Source of the DNA: Bacteroidota bacterium
Lineage (GTDB): Bacteria; Bacteroidota; Bacteroidia; CAIKAF01
Length of the DNA: 30,292 nt
Assembly: GCA_023432985.1 (NCBI GenBank)
Contig: JAEZEQ010000013.1
Span: forward strand, 1-30,292
Direction: 5' to 3'
Made by a program: the position numbers and the translations under genes. Below are positions 9,078 through 16,303 of this stretch, in pieces. The notes under the pieces are model-generated. The model ran no database searches, was not told the DNA's origin, and worked only from the letters and a program-made list of their open reading frames with translations. Within the stretch, counting starts at the first letter, position 1. Every line of letters starts with the position of its first letter.

Positions 9078-9203
9078 TAGCGTTTTGCAGCTACAAGATG
9101 TTGGCGTTTTCGAAGCACTAAACTGTCTGACACCACTGAACTTGATACGTAGAACAAAACTTCTTATAACCACTGATCCGCCAATTTCTTGTAGGTGCTG
9201 TTA
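9078..9203. repeat. Degenerate attC-like palindrome (last site of array)
   Basis: This 126-bp element matches the length of the other large attC-like sites. Its arms GCAGCTACAAGATGTTGGCG (from 9087) and CGCCAATTTCTTGTAGGTGC (ending near 9198) are inverted copies with few mismatches. The central part contains TTCGAAGCACTAAACTG, like the other copies. The left end is TAGC instead of TAAC, a change at the core that could reduce recombination. It closes the lipoprotein cassette on the - strand. Confidence 0.65.
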
Positions 9204-9224
9204 TAGGGCGTTTTTCTCTGTCCG

Positions 9225-9872
9225 TCAATGTAGTGAGTGGCATTGAAATTCATAGTCTGTTACTCCGTTTTTTATTGTTAGTCTAAATTTTCCATAGTCA
9301 GGTTGAAAGTAAGGATAAGTGTGTCCCCACACAGTTACTTGTCTGTCCTTGTCTTCAAAACCATTAAGTTCAACTTGAATTTCTCCAATCAAGTCTTCTA
9401 AAATGTCTGTGAACCAAAATTCATTATTTCTCAAGATTGTCAAGACAAAAAAACTTGCTGATTCCTTTTCCATTCCTGTCTCTTGGTCAAGAACATAACC
9501 TGTCAGTAGTATTTTCCATTCATTGTCGAATTTGTAGGTCGTAGATTTTTTGTAGTTGATTTCTCCGCAGAAAAGTGTGTCGCTTTCACAAGATTTTTTG
9601 ATAAAATCATTTGCTTGCTTTAATTGATATTCGTTTTCGGACTTTGTTAGTCCATCGGGTAAAGTTGTTAGATTGGTTTTGAAGTCTTTGATTTTCGTAG
9701 TATCGCAAAATTCGTCTGTAGTTTCAGTTTCAACGTCTGCCATAGTTTGAATTGCGTTTGCTGGATTGTCTACAACCTTATTCTCCGCTGTCTTTGTCTG
9801 GCAGCTGTAAAATGCTAAAATGATTAATGTCAGTAGTATATTTTTCAATATTGTGTCGTATTTTAAAATCAC
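9225..9872 (-). CDS. Putative lipoprotein, unknown function (cassette gene)
   Basis: This is a protein of up to 215 residues with a lipoprotein signal: hydrophobic ILLTLIILAFYSC ends in a lipobox cysteine, followed by a polar, low-complexity linker (QTKTAENKVVDNPANAI) and a globular domain of unknown family. It should be lipidated and anchored to the inner or outer membrane. The longest frame starts at a GTG at 9872, only a few bases from the attC-like site. A TTG at 9848 gives the neat signal MKNILLTLIILAFYSC and is an attractive alternative. It is the only gene between the sites at 9078-9203 and 9876-10002. I do not recognise the C-terminal domain. Confidence 0.7.
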   Translation of the reverse strand: MILKYDTILKNILLTLIILAFYSCQTKTAENKVVDNPANAIQTMADVETETTDEFCDTTKIKDFKTNLTTLPDGLTKSENEYQLKQANDFIKKSCESDTLFCGEINYKKSTTYKFDNEWKILLTGYVLDQETGMEKESASFFVLTILRNNEFWFTDILEDLIGEIQVELNGFEDKDRQVTVWGHTYPYFQPDYGKFRLTIKNGVTDYEFQCHSLH

Positions 9873-9875
9873 ACA

Positions 9876-10002
9876 TAACGGTTTGCCGCTTGGCGTAGTG
9901 GCGGATTTTTAGCACAAAAGTTCAATCGAAGAACTGCACTTGAAACTTGCACAAAACTGTCATACGAAGCACTGCACCCGCCATTACGCCAAACCGCTGT
10001 TA
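9876..10002. repeat. attC-like palindromic site (127 bp)
   Basis: On the + strand it runs from TAAC to GTTA. The outer arms AACGGTTTG...GGCGTAGTGGCGG and CCGCCATTACGCC-AAACCGCTGTT are inverted copies with an asymmetric extra 7 bases on one side and a GCT spacer on the other. Such asymmetric spacers and bulged bases are typical of integron attC sites. A conserved core (AAAGTTCAATCGAAGAA) is shared with the site at 13402. The - strand gene 9984-10457 runs into it and uses its TAA stop. Confidence 0.8.
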
Positions 10003-10457
10003 CCTGCTGTGCTTCTTGTCTCTTTACGCATTTCACACCATGCATTCACAGCCATTTTTCCGATGCTTAAAATCAATAAAACTATAACAGGTGCAATAAA
10101 TGCTCCTGCGGCTCCCAAAGTCTTACCGATAGCAGCTGACATAACTCCAATAATATATTTTTGTGATTTGTCCCCACTCGTTGCGATTTTTTTCCTGTCT
10201 TCTTTATAACGCTCGTCACCACAAAGGAATTTTTCAAGTTCTTCTAGGAGTTTGTCTCTGTATATTTTAGTCTTATTAGGCTCACCGCCAAATTTTGCAG
10301 TATTTGCTGGTCCTGCATTTAGCCAGTAGTCCGCACTTTGTAAATAATCATTGGAAGTAGATTGTAAAAAAGTTTTGACTATCTCAGCTTGATAATCGTC
10401 TATTGAACCAAGTAATTGTTCTTGGTCAGCTTGAATGATGTTATTAAGTTCTTCCAT
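9984..10457 (-). CDS. Small membrane protein paired with trypsin-like protease
   Basis: This is a 157-residue protein with a charged, helical N-terminal part and a hydrophobic segment at about residues 105-135 (IIGVMSAAIGKTLGAAGAFIAPVIVLLILSIG) that can form one long or two short membrane helices. I do not recognise the family. It starts one base after the protease stop codon, so the two are cotranscribed and share one cassette. The last residues, GNSGLA, and the TAA stop are encoded by the attC-like site, so the native C-terminus depends on the recombination site. Pairing of a cytoplasmic trypsin-like protease with a small membrane protein resembles effector pairs of bacterial conflict systems, but that role is inference. 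Confidence 0.7.
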   Translation of the reverse strand: MEELNNIIQADQEQLLGSIDDYQAEIVKTFLQSTSNDYLQSADYWLNAGPANTAKFGGEPNKTKIYRDKLLEELEKFLCGDERYKEDRKKIATSGDKSQKYIIGVMSAAIGKTLGAAGAFIAPVIVLLILSIGKMAVNAWCEMRKETRSTAGNSGLA

Positions 10458-10458
10458 A

Positions 10459-11112
10459 TTAAATCATTTTTAAAATATACTCGGCAGAGACTGCATGAGT
10501 AGTTTGATGTAATGTATGTGGGTCAACACCGCCAAGTGAAATTCCGCCACCACCACCAGGTACATACGAGCCGATTATCATTCCAACAAGTCTTGAGTCG
10601 CTTAATCTAAAAATTGGACTTCCTGACTGCCCGGGTCTCGTCTGAATATTTAGTATTAGGTGTTTTGATTTAATTCCGGAAGATTCAATTAAAACCTTTG
10701 CTCCAACAACTGTATTTTGAAATGTTAGGATATTTCTTCCATTTACACAGTGAGGAAATCCAACTACTCCGAGATTATCAGTTACCTTCACATCATCCGA
10801 ACTTCCAATTTGTAGATTTGCTTTAACGGGATTATCGATTTTTAAAATACAAATATCTCGAACAGGGTCAACTTTATAAATTGAGGCAGGAACTGTCTGT
10901 CCTTGATTGTCGGATGTGTCCTGATATGTATTTAAGTCTGTCTTACCAGAAACAAAAATCACCAAGTTGTTATTGTCATTGTTGGTAACATGTGATGCAG
11001 TTGCAAAGAGTCCGTCCTTGTTTAACAAAAAACATGTACCCAAAAGATTTACACCATTCGGAGTAATTCTTCCAACTGTGTAAATTACTTTGTCTAAACC
11101 TGTTATTTCCAT
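10459..11112 (-). CDS. Trypsin-like (S1C-type) serine protease, no signal peptide
   Basis: This is a 217-residue chymotrypsin-fold peptidase with a complete catalytic triad: H41 in FATASHV, D86 in DPVRDICIL and S163 in RPGQSGSPIF. The domain fills the whole chain. There is no PDZ domain, signal peptide or membrane segment, so it differs from periplasmic DegP/HtrA and probably acts in the cytoplasm. A glycine-rich loop (PGGGGGISLGG) near residue 185 is unusual. It is followed one base later by the membrane protein gene, and the pair fills one cassette. Stand-alone cytoplasmic trypsin-like domains with small partners are known from conflict and defence loci. This makes a protease-effector module plausible, while the target is unknown. 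Confidence 0.88.
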   Translation of the reverse strand: MEITGLDKVIYTVGRITPNGVNLLGTCFLLNKDGLFATASHVTNNDNNNLVIFVSGKTDLNTYQDTSDNQGQTVPASIYKVDPVRDICILKIDNPVKANLQIGSSDDVKVTDNLGVVGFPHCVNGRNILTFQNTVVGAKVLIESSGIKSKHLILNIQTRPGQSGSPIFRLSDSRLVGMIIGSYVPGGGGGISLGGVDPHTLHQTTHAVSAEYILKMI

Positions 11113-11149
11113 ATTTATTGATTTATGTTGTCGTTTTTAGCATTGCAGG

Positions 11150-11390
11150 TAACTAATCTATAGGTCTCATATTTTATTCATCCAAAGATATCAAAAAAAA
11201 GATTCGTGGCATTTTAATTTTCAAGGGAATGCGGCTTTGTTCCTTCCATTTTAAGCCTGACCATTTTTGAGTTTAAAATGGTGCCTCTATAGAATACACT
11301 TCGTTAGAAAGCCTCTAATGAGCTCATTTTTTTGCTAAAAAAGTAAGATTTTGGAATTATGGATGAGTTGTGCAACGGTTACTGATGTTA
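11150..11390. repeat. 241-bp cassette-boundary repeat, copy 1
   Basis: This is a non-coding element from TAAC to GTTA on the + strand, nearly the same sequence as four others in the island. It holds a 9-base inverted repeat (CCATTTTAA at 11246-11254 with TTAAAATGG at 11273-11281) and a GTTGTGCAAC palindrome near its right end. Read on the - strand, it ends just before the protease gene. A TATCTTTG box (complement of 11183-11190) lies 71 bases upstream of that gene. It separates the protease cassette from the deacetylase cassette. Confidence 0.85.
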
Positions 11391-11438
11391 CCTGCTGGTC
11401 TTAATTCCTATATTAATTGACTTTGATACAAGATATTT

Positions 11439-12401
11439 TTAAATTGCATCATGTTCAAAAGAATTGATTTTCCATTTTTTTTCATCATTAAATAAATCCA
11501 TTTGTGCTTTAAGAGCATAAAATATAAAAGGAACCCTTTCATTAAGTGGACCGAAACTAAACGGATTTGCTAAAAACAAAAAACTTTTAAGTGTATTTGA
11601 CCAAATTGAATTTTCTTGTACAAAAGAAATGATTCCTTTATGATTTGGCGTAAGTTTTGATTTTAAAAAATTAAATAAATTTCTACCTAATATTTCATTG
11701 CTTATGTAAAAGTCAAATAGAATAATTTTATCATTCTTTTCATAGTATGTTAAATATGATTCATAGTTATTACTACTTCCTTTTATTGCAATGGTTTTAT
11801 ATTCATTTAACGGATTAGAAACCCTCCATTTATAGATTTTTGCGGATTTGTCTGAATAAATTTGTGAATTTGAATTGCTCAATTTAGTGATATGCTCAAT
11901 ATCTTCATAGTTCATAATTTCATCAATTTCGGCATATTTCAAACTTTGTAAAAACTTGAATTGTCTAGGATAAAAGTAATATCGCATTTTGAAAATCTCT
12001 TGCCAACCAAACTTAATAAAACCAGGAGTAGATTGCCCACCACCAAAACCAATAATAAACAATTTTTGTCTATCTTTTAAGTGTTCATAACAATGCATTG
12101 CCAATTGCTGAAACAATCCCTTTCTACGATGATTTGAATGTGTCATCGTATCACAGGATTGATATATTGTTATTTTTTCCTCATTAATATAATAATGCTC
12201 TGGTATAACACCATAATATGCGGCAATTTCACCACTTTGATGTTTTGCGTAATAACCCTCGACAAATCCTGCTGGGTTATTTTTGAACTTCCATTCAAAA
12301 TAATTGATATTGACATTCATTCCAAAGCAATCCTTCATCAAAGGAATAAGAATATCAAATTCATTTTCTGATAGCTTAAAAATAGAATATTCTGAACTCA
12401 T
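11439..12401 (-). CDS. GNAT family N-acetyltransferase
   Basis: This 320-residue protein has a GNAT domain in its first 160 residues: YYAKHQSGEIAAYYGVIPEHYYI (strands 2-4), then SCDTMTHSNHRRKGLFQQLAMHCYEHL, in which HRRKGLF is the acetyl-CoA pyrophosphate loop (R/QxxGxG/A type). The second half resembles the extended GNATs (Acetyltransf_9-like) that act on sugars or small molecules. Its ATG overlaps the TGA of the deacetylase gene (ATGA), so the two are translationally coupled and travel in one cassette. Together they suggest modification of a surface glycan: deacetylation by one, acetylation by the other. The substrate is unknown. Confidence 0.8.
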   Translation of the reverse strand: MSSEYSIFKLSENEFDILIPLMKDCFGMNVNINYFEWKFKNNPAGFVEGYYAKHQSGEIAAYYGVIPEHYYINEEKITIYQSCDTMTHSNHRRKGLFQQLAMHCYEHLKDRQKLFIIGFGGGQSTPGFIKFGWQEIFKMRYYFYPRQFKFLQSLKYAEIDEIMNYEDIEHITKLSNSNSQIYSDKSAKIYKWRVSNPLNEYKTIAIKGSSNNYESYLTYYEKNDKIILFDFYISNEILGRNLFNFLKSKLTPNHKGIISFVQENSIWSNTLKSFLFLANPFSFGPLNERVPFIFYALKAQMDLFNDEKKWKINSFEHDAI

Positions 12402-13378
12402 CTGATTTTTTTTATTTTAGTGTGGAATAATTCTACTTTAAGAATATTTTCAAAAATACTAGTATCGTTTAATCCTATTCTACTTATTAAATTAAATTGC
12501 ATATCATGCGAAATATTTTTATTTACTTTGTCGTCCGCAAGTAAAAGGTATTTAATACCTGAACCCTTAATGTAATCAATTGTATCATTATTATATTGTC
12601 CGTTTGGTAAAGCAAAAACTTGAACAGGCATATTTAATTTTTCACTAATCTCTGATATGGAATGGGAAATTTCTGTTTGATAGTCGGATTTATTTGTTAT
12701 TGTACCTAAACTGTCGTGATGATAAGAATGACTACCAATCTCAACACTATTCCTTGAACAATATATTAAGTCTTCCCAATCCATCATTCTAGTTGTAAAT
12801 TTTACGTTATATTTTGAAATTAATGAATCAAGGATTTTGTCTCTTGTTTTTTTCTCTACAGTTAGTAAATAATGAAAAAACACCATATAGTAATTTTGCC
12901 AGCTTCCGCTATACTTAGAATGAGTGTTAACTTCACTGTCATTTGTAATGTTATATTTTTTAAATGTGTTAAAAAGTTCATTTAGTCTGTGCGTCCAAAT
13001 AGGAACATTATTATTTACACACTCATTTACAACATTATGATTTGAAGGAAGTCCTTTTTTTATTAAATATGGTAATACAATATCAACAAAATCATAATAT
13101 CCATCATCAAAACTTAAAATAAGTTTTGGCTTTGTGGTTGGTTGTCTCATGTTTTCAAATGACGTTACAGCATAGTATTTGCAGCAATACTCCAAAAGTT
13201 TATAGAATGTTTCAGGTTTTATAGGGTCATAAAAGTAATCACGTTCTTCAGAAACTCGGTGAAGATTTAAAACAGTTACCGTATCTGTTTTTGACATTCT
13301 TAGTAAACTCGGAATACCTAAGTGATATAAGGCTTTGAAGATATTTTCTCTCATTTTTAGTTTAGTTGTTTTTAACAT
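12398..13378 (-). CDS. Polysaccharide deacetylase (CE4/NodB-like)
   Basis: This is a 326-residue protein with a NodB homology domain. LSFDDGY at residues 88-94 holds the catalytic and metal-binding aspartates D91-D92, and GSHSYHHDSL gives the HxxxH metal ligands H217 and H221. The later motif is ALPNGQYN in place of the usual YPYG. It would remove N- or O-acetyl groups from a glycan using a divalent metal. No signal peptide is evident, unlike many secreted CE4 enzymes, so it may act on a lipid-linked or cytoplasmic precursor. A roughly 100-residue insert lies between the two motifs. A second ATG (residue 9) is a possible start. It shares a cassette with the GNAT gene. Confidence 0.87.
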   Translation of the reverse strand: MLKTTKLKMRENIFKALYHLGIPSLLRMSKTDTVTVLNLHRVSEERDYFYDPIKPETFYKLLEYCCKYYAVTSFENMRQPTTKPKLILSFDDGYYDFVDIVLPYLIKKGLPSNHNVVNECVNNNVPIWTHRLNELFNTFKKYNITNDSEVNTHSKYSGSWQNYYMVFFHYLLTVEKKTRDKILDSLISKYNVKFTTRMMDWEDLIYCSRNSVEIGSHSYHHDSLGTITNKSDYQTEISHSISEISEKLNMPVQVFALPNGQYNNDTIDYIKGSGIKYLLLADDKVNKNISHDMQFNLISRIGLNDTSIFENILKVELFHTKIKKIR

Positions 13379-13401
13379 TACTTAATTATTAGACTTGCAG
13401 G

Positions 13402-13527
13402 TAACGTTTTGGGTATTGCCGAAGGCGGGGATTTTTAGCACTAAAGTTCAATCGAAGAATGAATGTTGAACCTTGCACAAATGTTTCTAGGAAGCACGTC
13501 AGCCCCCATAACGCAAAACCGCTGTTA
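13402..13527. repeat. attC-like palindromic site (126 bp)
   Basis: It runs from TAAC to GTTA. Outer arms AACGTTTTGGGTATTGCC and GGCG-type partners near AACGCAAAACCGCTGTT form an imperfect inverted repeat. The centre TTTTTAGCACTAAAGTTCAA is shared with the site at 9876. Bases flanking it match their own cassettes: GCAGG on the left pairs with CCTGC at 11391, and ATAGGC on the right pairs with GCCTAT at 14325. Confidence 0.78.
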
Positions 13528-13537
13528 TAGGCTGGGC

Positions 13538-14293
13538 TTATTTGCATTCCTCCTTCCACTGTTTGTAATAGTTCTGAAGTCCAGTTCTACGTCCACCTTG
13601 AAAATGCTTGCCATTATTTAGTGTGTTAATCAATTTCTCAACGTCTTTTGCGTGGTCTGTGTCCCAACCGAGTTCACGAACTAAATATGAACCAACAATG
13701 TCTGCGTCAAGTGATGGTTCATACTTATGCAAAGCGAGAACATATGTTTTAGCCTGTTCTTCGTCACTTGGATGATGAATTCCTGTCGACATATTGATAG
13801 AACTTGTCAAGTCTTCCATAGCCTTAATGACAATGCAACTCGGATTTGCATAGGCAACTACAGCGTTTTGATTACCCCGAAGTTCGGTTGGGTTCCAGGT
13901 CTGAACCCATTTTTGTAATCTGTCACGAAGCCAAGGAACGGCAATAATTGCTTTTACAGAATAAAAGTCGTCAATTTTTAAGACATCTTCTGCGTCAAGT
14001 CCACACGTAATAACTATTTCAGAAGCTTTATATCTGTCGTTATAGGTTTTCTTAGTTTCAAATTTAAACAGTGGTTTACAGTCTTTAAATTTTGTTCCCG
14101 TAAATAATTTTTTTTCGACATCTCTGCCATAAAGCCTTTCAAACCAGTCTGTATTCTGTTTAGTATGAACTAGAATTACTACTCTAGTAATTTCATCATC
14201 TTCGTCTGCCAGCTTGCAAGCGAACTGCATTGCTTCACGGTAGGCTTCATCATCGTTCCCTTCCGTGTCAATATAAAATCTTTGTTTACTCAT
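13538..14293 (-). CDS. Hypothetical protein (cassette gene)
   Basis: This is a 251-residue soluble protein that I do not recognise. It has no signal peptide or membrane segment. An N-terminal alpha/beta pattern is visible: ITRVVILVHTKQNTDWF, then SEIVITCGLDAEDVLKI, then VKAIIAVPWLRDRLQKWVQTW. The spacing of short hydrophobic strands with charged helices suggests a Rossmann-like or PIN-like core, but no catalytic motif is clear. The C-terminal part (residues 185-251) is helical and charged and ends in QGGRRTGLQNYYKQWKEECK. It is the only gene in its cassette, with its stop just before the attC-like site at 13402-13527. Cytoplasmic location is expected; a function cannot be assigned. Confidence 0.72.
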   Translation of the reverse strand: MSKQRFYIDTEGNDDEAYREAMQFACKLADEDDEITRVVILVHTKQNTDWFERLYGRDVEKKLFTGTKFKDCKPLFKFETKKTYNDRYKASEIVITCGLDAEDVLKIDDFYSVKAIIAVPWLRDRLQKWVQTWNPTELRGNQNAVVAYANPSCIVIKAMEDLTSSINMSTGIHHPSDEEQAKTYVLALHKYEPSLDADIVGSYLVRELGWDTDHAKDVEKLINTLNNGKHFQGGRRTGLQNYYKQWKEECK

Positions 14294-14329
14294 ATTTTGT
14301 CTGTTTGTGTCGTCTGTTAGCCTTGCCTA

Positions 14330-14570
14330 TAACTAATCTATAGGTCTCATATTTTATTCACCCAAAGATATCAAAAAAAAGATTCGTGGCATTTTAATTT
14401 TCAATGGAATGCGGCTTTATTTCTTCCATTTTAAGCCTGTCTATTTTTAAATTAAAAATTGTGTCTCTCTAGAATAACCTTCGTTAAAAAGCCTCTAATG
14501 AGCTCATTTTTTTGCTAAAAAAGTAAGATTTTGGAATTATGGATGGGTTGTGCAACGGTTACCCGTGTTA
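14330..14570. repeat. 241-bp cassette-boundary repeat, copy 2
   Basis: This copy lies between the two hypothetical-protein cassettes. It differs from the others mainly around 14438-14475, where TTAAAATGG becomes TTAAAAATTG so the 9-base inverted repeat is broken and a different A/T stem can form. The TATCTTTG box is kept (complement of 14363-14370), 70 bases upstream of the gene at 14293. Both ends, TAAC and GTTA, are intact. Confidence 0.85.
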
Positions 14571-14578
14571 CCTGCCGT

Positions 14579-15025
14579 TTATCTTGTCCGTATTGTACTA
14601 TAAGTGTCAAAGTCGCTAAAATCATTTTTGTTGGTCGTGTCGTTTTCATCAACTCTGTAACCAGACAATTTGTCAAATTCTCCAAGGTCAACCGCCTTAG
14701 CATATTCAATTATTTTGTCTGTAATTGCACTTTTACTTTTTGAGCGGAATTTCTCTAACAGTTCAGCGTTATTCCAATTGTCGCCTCTGAATAAATGAAT
14801 ACAATAACCTGTTGTGGCGCTCTCTAAATTATCGTAACCATACCAACCGAGATCTAAATGATAGTTTCCTTTAATCAGATATAACAAGTCCTCTTGACAA
14901 TAGATGTTGTCGTGCTTGTCGTCCTCGCTAATATTGTCAGTGGGGTCAATGTCGTAAAATACATTTCGCACTACAGTCCAGTCGGATGAAATGTCAAGTC
15001 GCTGAAGGTTAAATTTCTGTGTCAA
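14579..15025 (-). CDS. Small acidic hypothetical protein (cassette gene)
   Basis: This is a 148-residue, acidic, soluble protein of unknown family. The pattern SDWTVVRNVFYDIDP, DLLYLIKGNYHLDLGWYGYDN and GYCIHLFRGDNWNNAELLEKFRSKSKSAITDKIIEYA, rich in W, D and aromatic residues, resembles stand-alone immunity-type or antitoxin-like proteins, but I cannot name a family. It is alone in a cassette of under 500 bases whose two ends are exact complements (GTTACCTGCC and GGCAGGTAAC) and which is flanked on both sides by 241-bp repeats. Its start ATG at 15025 is only about 25 bases from the repeat, so transcription must begin inside the repeat or further upstream. Confidence 0.65.
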   Translation of the reverse strand: MTQKFNLQRLDISSDWTVVRNVFYDIDPTDNISEDDKHDNIYCQEDLLYLIKGNYHLDLGWYGYDNLESATTGYCIHLFRGDNWNNAELLEKFRSKSKSAITDKIIEYAKAVDLGEFDKLSGYRVDENDTTNKNDFSDFDTYSTIRTR

Positions 15026-15048
15026 GTTGTCGTCAATTAAATGGCAGG

Positions 15049-15289
15049 TAACTAATCTATAGGTCTCATATTCTATTCATCCAAAGATATCAAAAAAAAG
15101 ATTCGAGGCATTTTAATTTTCAATGGAATGCGGCTTTATTTCTTCCATTTTAAGCCTGACCATTTTTGAGTTTAAAATGGTGCCTCTATAGAATACACTT
15201 CGTTAGAAAGTCTCTAATGAGATTGTTTTTTTGGTAAAAAAGTAAGATTTTGGAATTATGGATGGGTTGTGCAACGGTTACCCGTGTTA
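15049..15289. repeat. 241-bp cassette-boundary repeat, copy 3
   Basis: It runs from TAAC to GTTA. It is nearly identical to copy 1, except that the GAGCTC palindrome near the right third is replaced by GAGATTG. The TATCTTTG box (complement of 15082-15089) lies 57 bases upstream of the gene at 15025. It separates the small acidic protein cassette from the dinD cassette. Confidence 0.85.
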
Positions 15290-15300
15290 GCGAAAGGTGT

Positions 15301-16152
15301 TTACTTTTTTCCTTTTTTAGGTTTGTTTTTTGCTTCTTTGAGTACTTTTTTCTCGTCACTATCGAGTTTCCGTTGCAGTTTCTTTACATCTTCAGCTGGT
15401 GGTAAATTCTCTGGAATAATCCCTCTATTTGTTAGCATATTTCTAACGGCTAAGTTATTGTCAATATGCTCTTTTTCAATTTTAGGTTGTCCTTTTAAAT
15501 CTTTATTTTGAACATTAAGCCCTGTCATTTCTGCAGCTAAATCTTTCGCTTTTATGCTGATTGTAGGAAGAAAGTCTGCTACTGGTCTATTGTCAGGAGC
15601 TCCCATTTTCTTTTTAAGCATTTGAGTATTTAGGCGAAATAACGCTTGGTTTTCTTTACTTCTAATAATTGCAAAGCCTTGGCTATCTACACCTCTCTCA
15701 TATAGAACACCTGATAATTGTTTTTCAGTTTGACTAAGTTTTTCTCGAGCTTTGACACGTTCAAATTCTAATAGTCTTTGTTCTACAAGTTCCGCCCTTC
15801 TTGTTTGAACTGCAAAATAGTTTTGTGCGAATGAGATTTCCTCTTTTCGACTATCTCCATTTTGAGCGATTAGATAACACGCATATCTTGTCAAAAGAAT
15901 ATCATCTATTTCTTTTTCAGCACCTTTTGGCATTGCTATCGTTTTCCTGATGTCAGGAAAATGATATTCTATCTGTTCTCCAACATTTTTACAAGCGTCT
16001 TTTGCTTATTCGATAACTTTTTCAAAGTTTTCCCACTTACTATATCCAAGAAGTAATTGTAAATCTCGAGTACTCCAACATTCAACACCTTCAAATTCAG
16101 ATGCTGCATTTTCAAATTTATGGAATAAGTCTTTTATTTCTTCTGATTTCAT
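15301..16152 (-). pseudogene. dinD: dinD homologue interrupted by one in-frame stop
   Basis: Read from ATG at 16152, the frame encodes a DinD-like protein (DNA-damage-inducible protein D, which inhibits RecA-mediated strand exchange in E. coli) of about 283 residues, close to the 274 of E. coli. The N-terminal part CWSTRDLQLLLGYSKWENFEKVIE is a BRO-N-like domain. The middle DIVLSRYACYL-like segment is ILLTRYACYLIAQNGD, followed by FAVQTRRAELVEQR. Codon 49 is TAA (16006-16008), where a lysine codon is expected before AKDAC. No frame change is needed, so a single base substitution explains it. Restart at the ATG at 15933 would give a 210-residue fragment lacking the BRO-N domain. The basic tail KKVLKEAKNKPKKGKK is present. 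Confidence 0.85.
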
Positions 16153-16231
16153 TATAACAACATATTATTCGAACGAATTTACAAAAAAGATGCTGATTTT
16201 AAATTGACGATTGCTTCATTACACTTTCCGC

Positions 16232-16303
16232 TAACGGTTCTCAACTAGGAGACGTGGGCTTCTTGGCAGTGGTTGTTCAGCCCGTGGCTTTTAGTTGATG
16301 TTA
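16232..16303. repeat. Short attC-like palindromic site (72 bp)
   Basis: It runs from TAAC to GTTA. Arms CAACTAGGAGACGTGGGCTTCTTGG (16242 onward) and AGCCCGTGGCTTTTAGTTG pair through CAACTA/TAGTTG and GGGCT/AGCCC with internal bulges. The AACGGTT left end is the same as in the longer sites, while the centre is much shorter. This is within the usual attC size range. The lipoprotein gene 16291-16908 takes its stop codon from inside it. Confidence 0.78.

Noticed and set aside
11150..11390. 241-bp repeat as a MITE or insertion sequence
   Set aside because: No terminal inverted repeats beyond TAAC/GTTA, no target duplication and no coding potential. The flanking bases are complementary within cassettes, which a transposition footprint would not produce.
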